This document shows positions 6,297 through 6,373 of a DNA stretch of 6,373 bases, one piece after another. The notes beneath the pieces were generated by a model. It did no database searches and was not told where the DNA came from. It saw only the letters and a program-made list of their open reading frames with translations. Within the stretch, counting starts at the first letter, position 1; each line of letters begins with the position of its first letter. Source of the DNA: CAZDYI01 sp964509765 (lineage in GTDB: Bacteria > Pseudomonadota > Gammaproteobacteria > Tethybacterales > Tethybacteraceae); NCBI GenBank assembly GCA_964509765.1, contig CAZDYI010000079.1, positions 1 through 6,373 on the forward strand. Reading direction: 5' to 3'. A program made the position numbers and the translations under genes.

Positions 6297-6373
6297 TCAG
6301 GCCTTGACGGCCGGCCGCTCCCTTCCCTCGGTGAGCGGGCGGGTCCTGCCGGCGCGCTCAATGCGCGCGTTCG
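6297..6373 (-). CDS. 3' end of a convergent gene, product unknown
   Basis: Read on the reverse strand, the last 77 bases contain an open frame of 24 codons ending in TGA directly after the transporter stop. Its third positions are G or C in 22 of 24 codons, as expected for host genes here. The translated tail is basic and polar (…IERAGRTRPLTEGRERPAVKA) and resembles a disordered C-terminus; I do not recognise the family. The genes would then converge with no spacer. The alternative is a + strand gene starting at the ATG at 6361, but that ATG has no ribosome binding site. Confidence 0.4.
   Translation of the reverse strand, partial: NARIERAGRTRPLTEGRERPAVKA

Noticed and set aside
6300..6317. 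Terminator-like palindrome after the transporter gene
   Set aside because: CGGCCGGCCG (6308-6317) is a palindrome with no room for a loop and no following T tract; it more likely lies in the convergent coding frame.
1..6373. CRISPR arrays, insertion sequences or tandem repeats
   Set aside because: No regularly spaced repeats, transposase genes or terminal inverted repeats were visible on reading both strands.

Overview
The window looks like a chromosomal segment of a high-GC proteobacterium, probably gammaproteobacterial or close to it. The evidence is the pepA-holC gene pair, a bacterial tRNA-Ala with encoded CCA, and a lysophospholipid-transporter-like (LplT/Aas-type) membrane protein, all with strongly G/C-biased third codon positions. 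I cannot name the genus.

Layout: (1) Positions 2-232 are the 3' end of leucyl aminopeptidase (pepA). It overlaps, through a TTGA start/stop junction, a complete holC gene (229-672) for the chi subunit of DNA polymerase III. (2) A complete tRNA-Ala(CGC) lies at 700-775. (3) Directly behind its CCA end is a tight three-gene operon on the + strand (784-4945): a DUF4338/DruA-family protein, a NurA-family nuclease, and a HerA-family hexameric ATPase. They are joined by GTGA and ATGA overlaps. (4) An MFS transporter of the LplT type follows (4989-6296). (5) The last 77 bases probably hold the 3' end of a convergent gene on the - strand.

Housekeeping genes flank a cassette that looks like accessory DNA. 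HerA and NurA are known partners: HerA is a DNA-translocating ATPase ring and NurA is the nuclease it drives. DruA (DUF4338) is known from the Druantia anti-phage systems, where it normally occurs with other Dru proteins and the large helicase DruE. Here no DruE is present, and DruA is the promoter-proximal gene of a HerA-NurA operon. The natural reading is a candidate anti-phage or anti-plasmid system in which DruA acts with a HerA-NurA DNA-processing machine. This is inferred from family membership and operon structure, not shown.

The cassette sits against a tRNA 3' end, a classic accessory-DNA site, but I see no integrase and no repeated tRNA 3' segment in the window. The herA gene is a compositional mosaic: its ATPase core (about 3540-4680) is far more AT-rich than its own two ends and the neighbouring genes. 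There is almost no leader between the tRNA and the first cassette gene, so the operon may be transcribed together with the tRNA.
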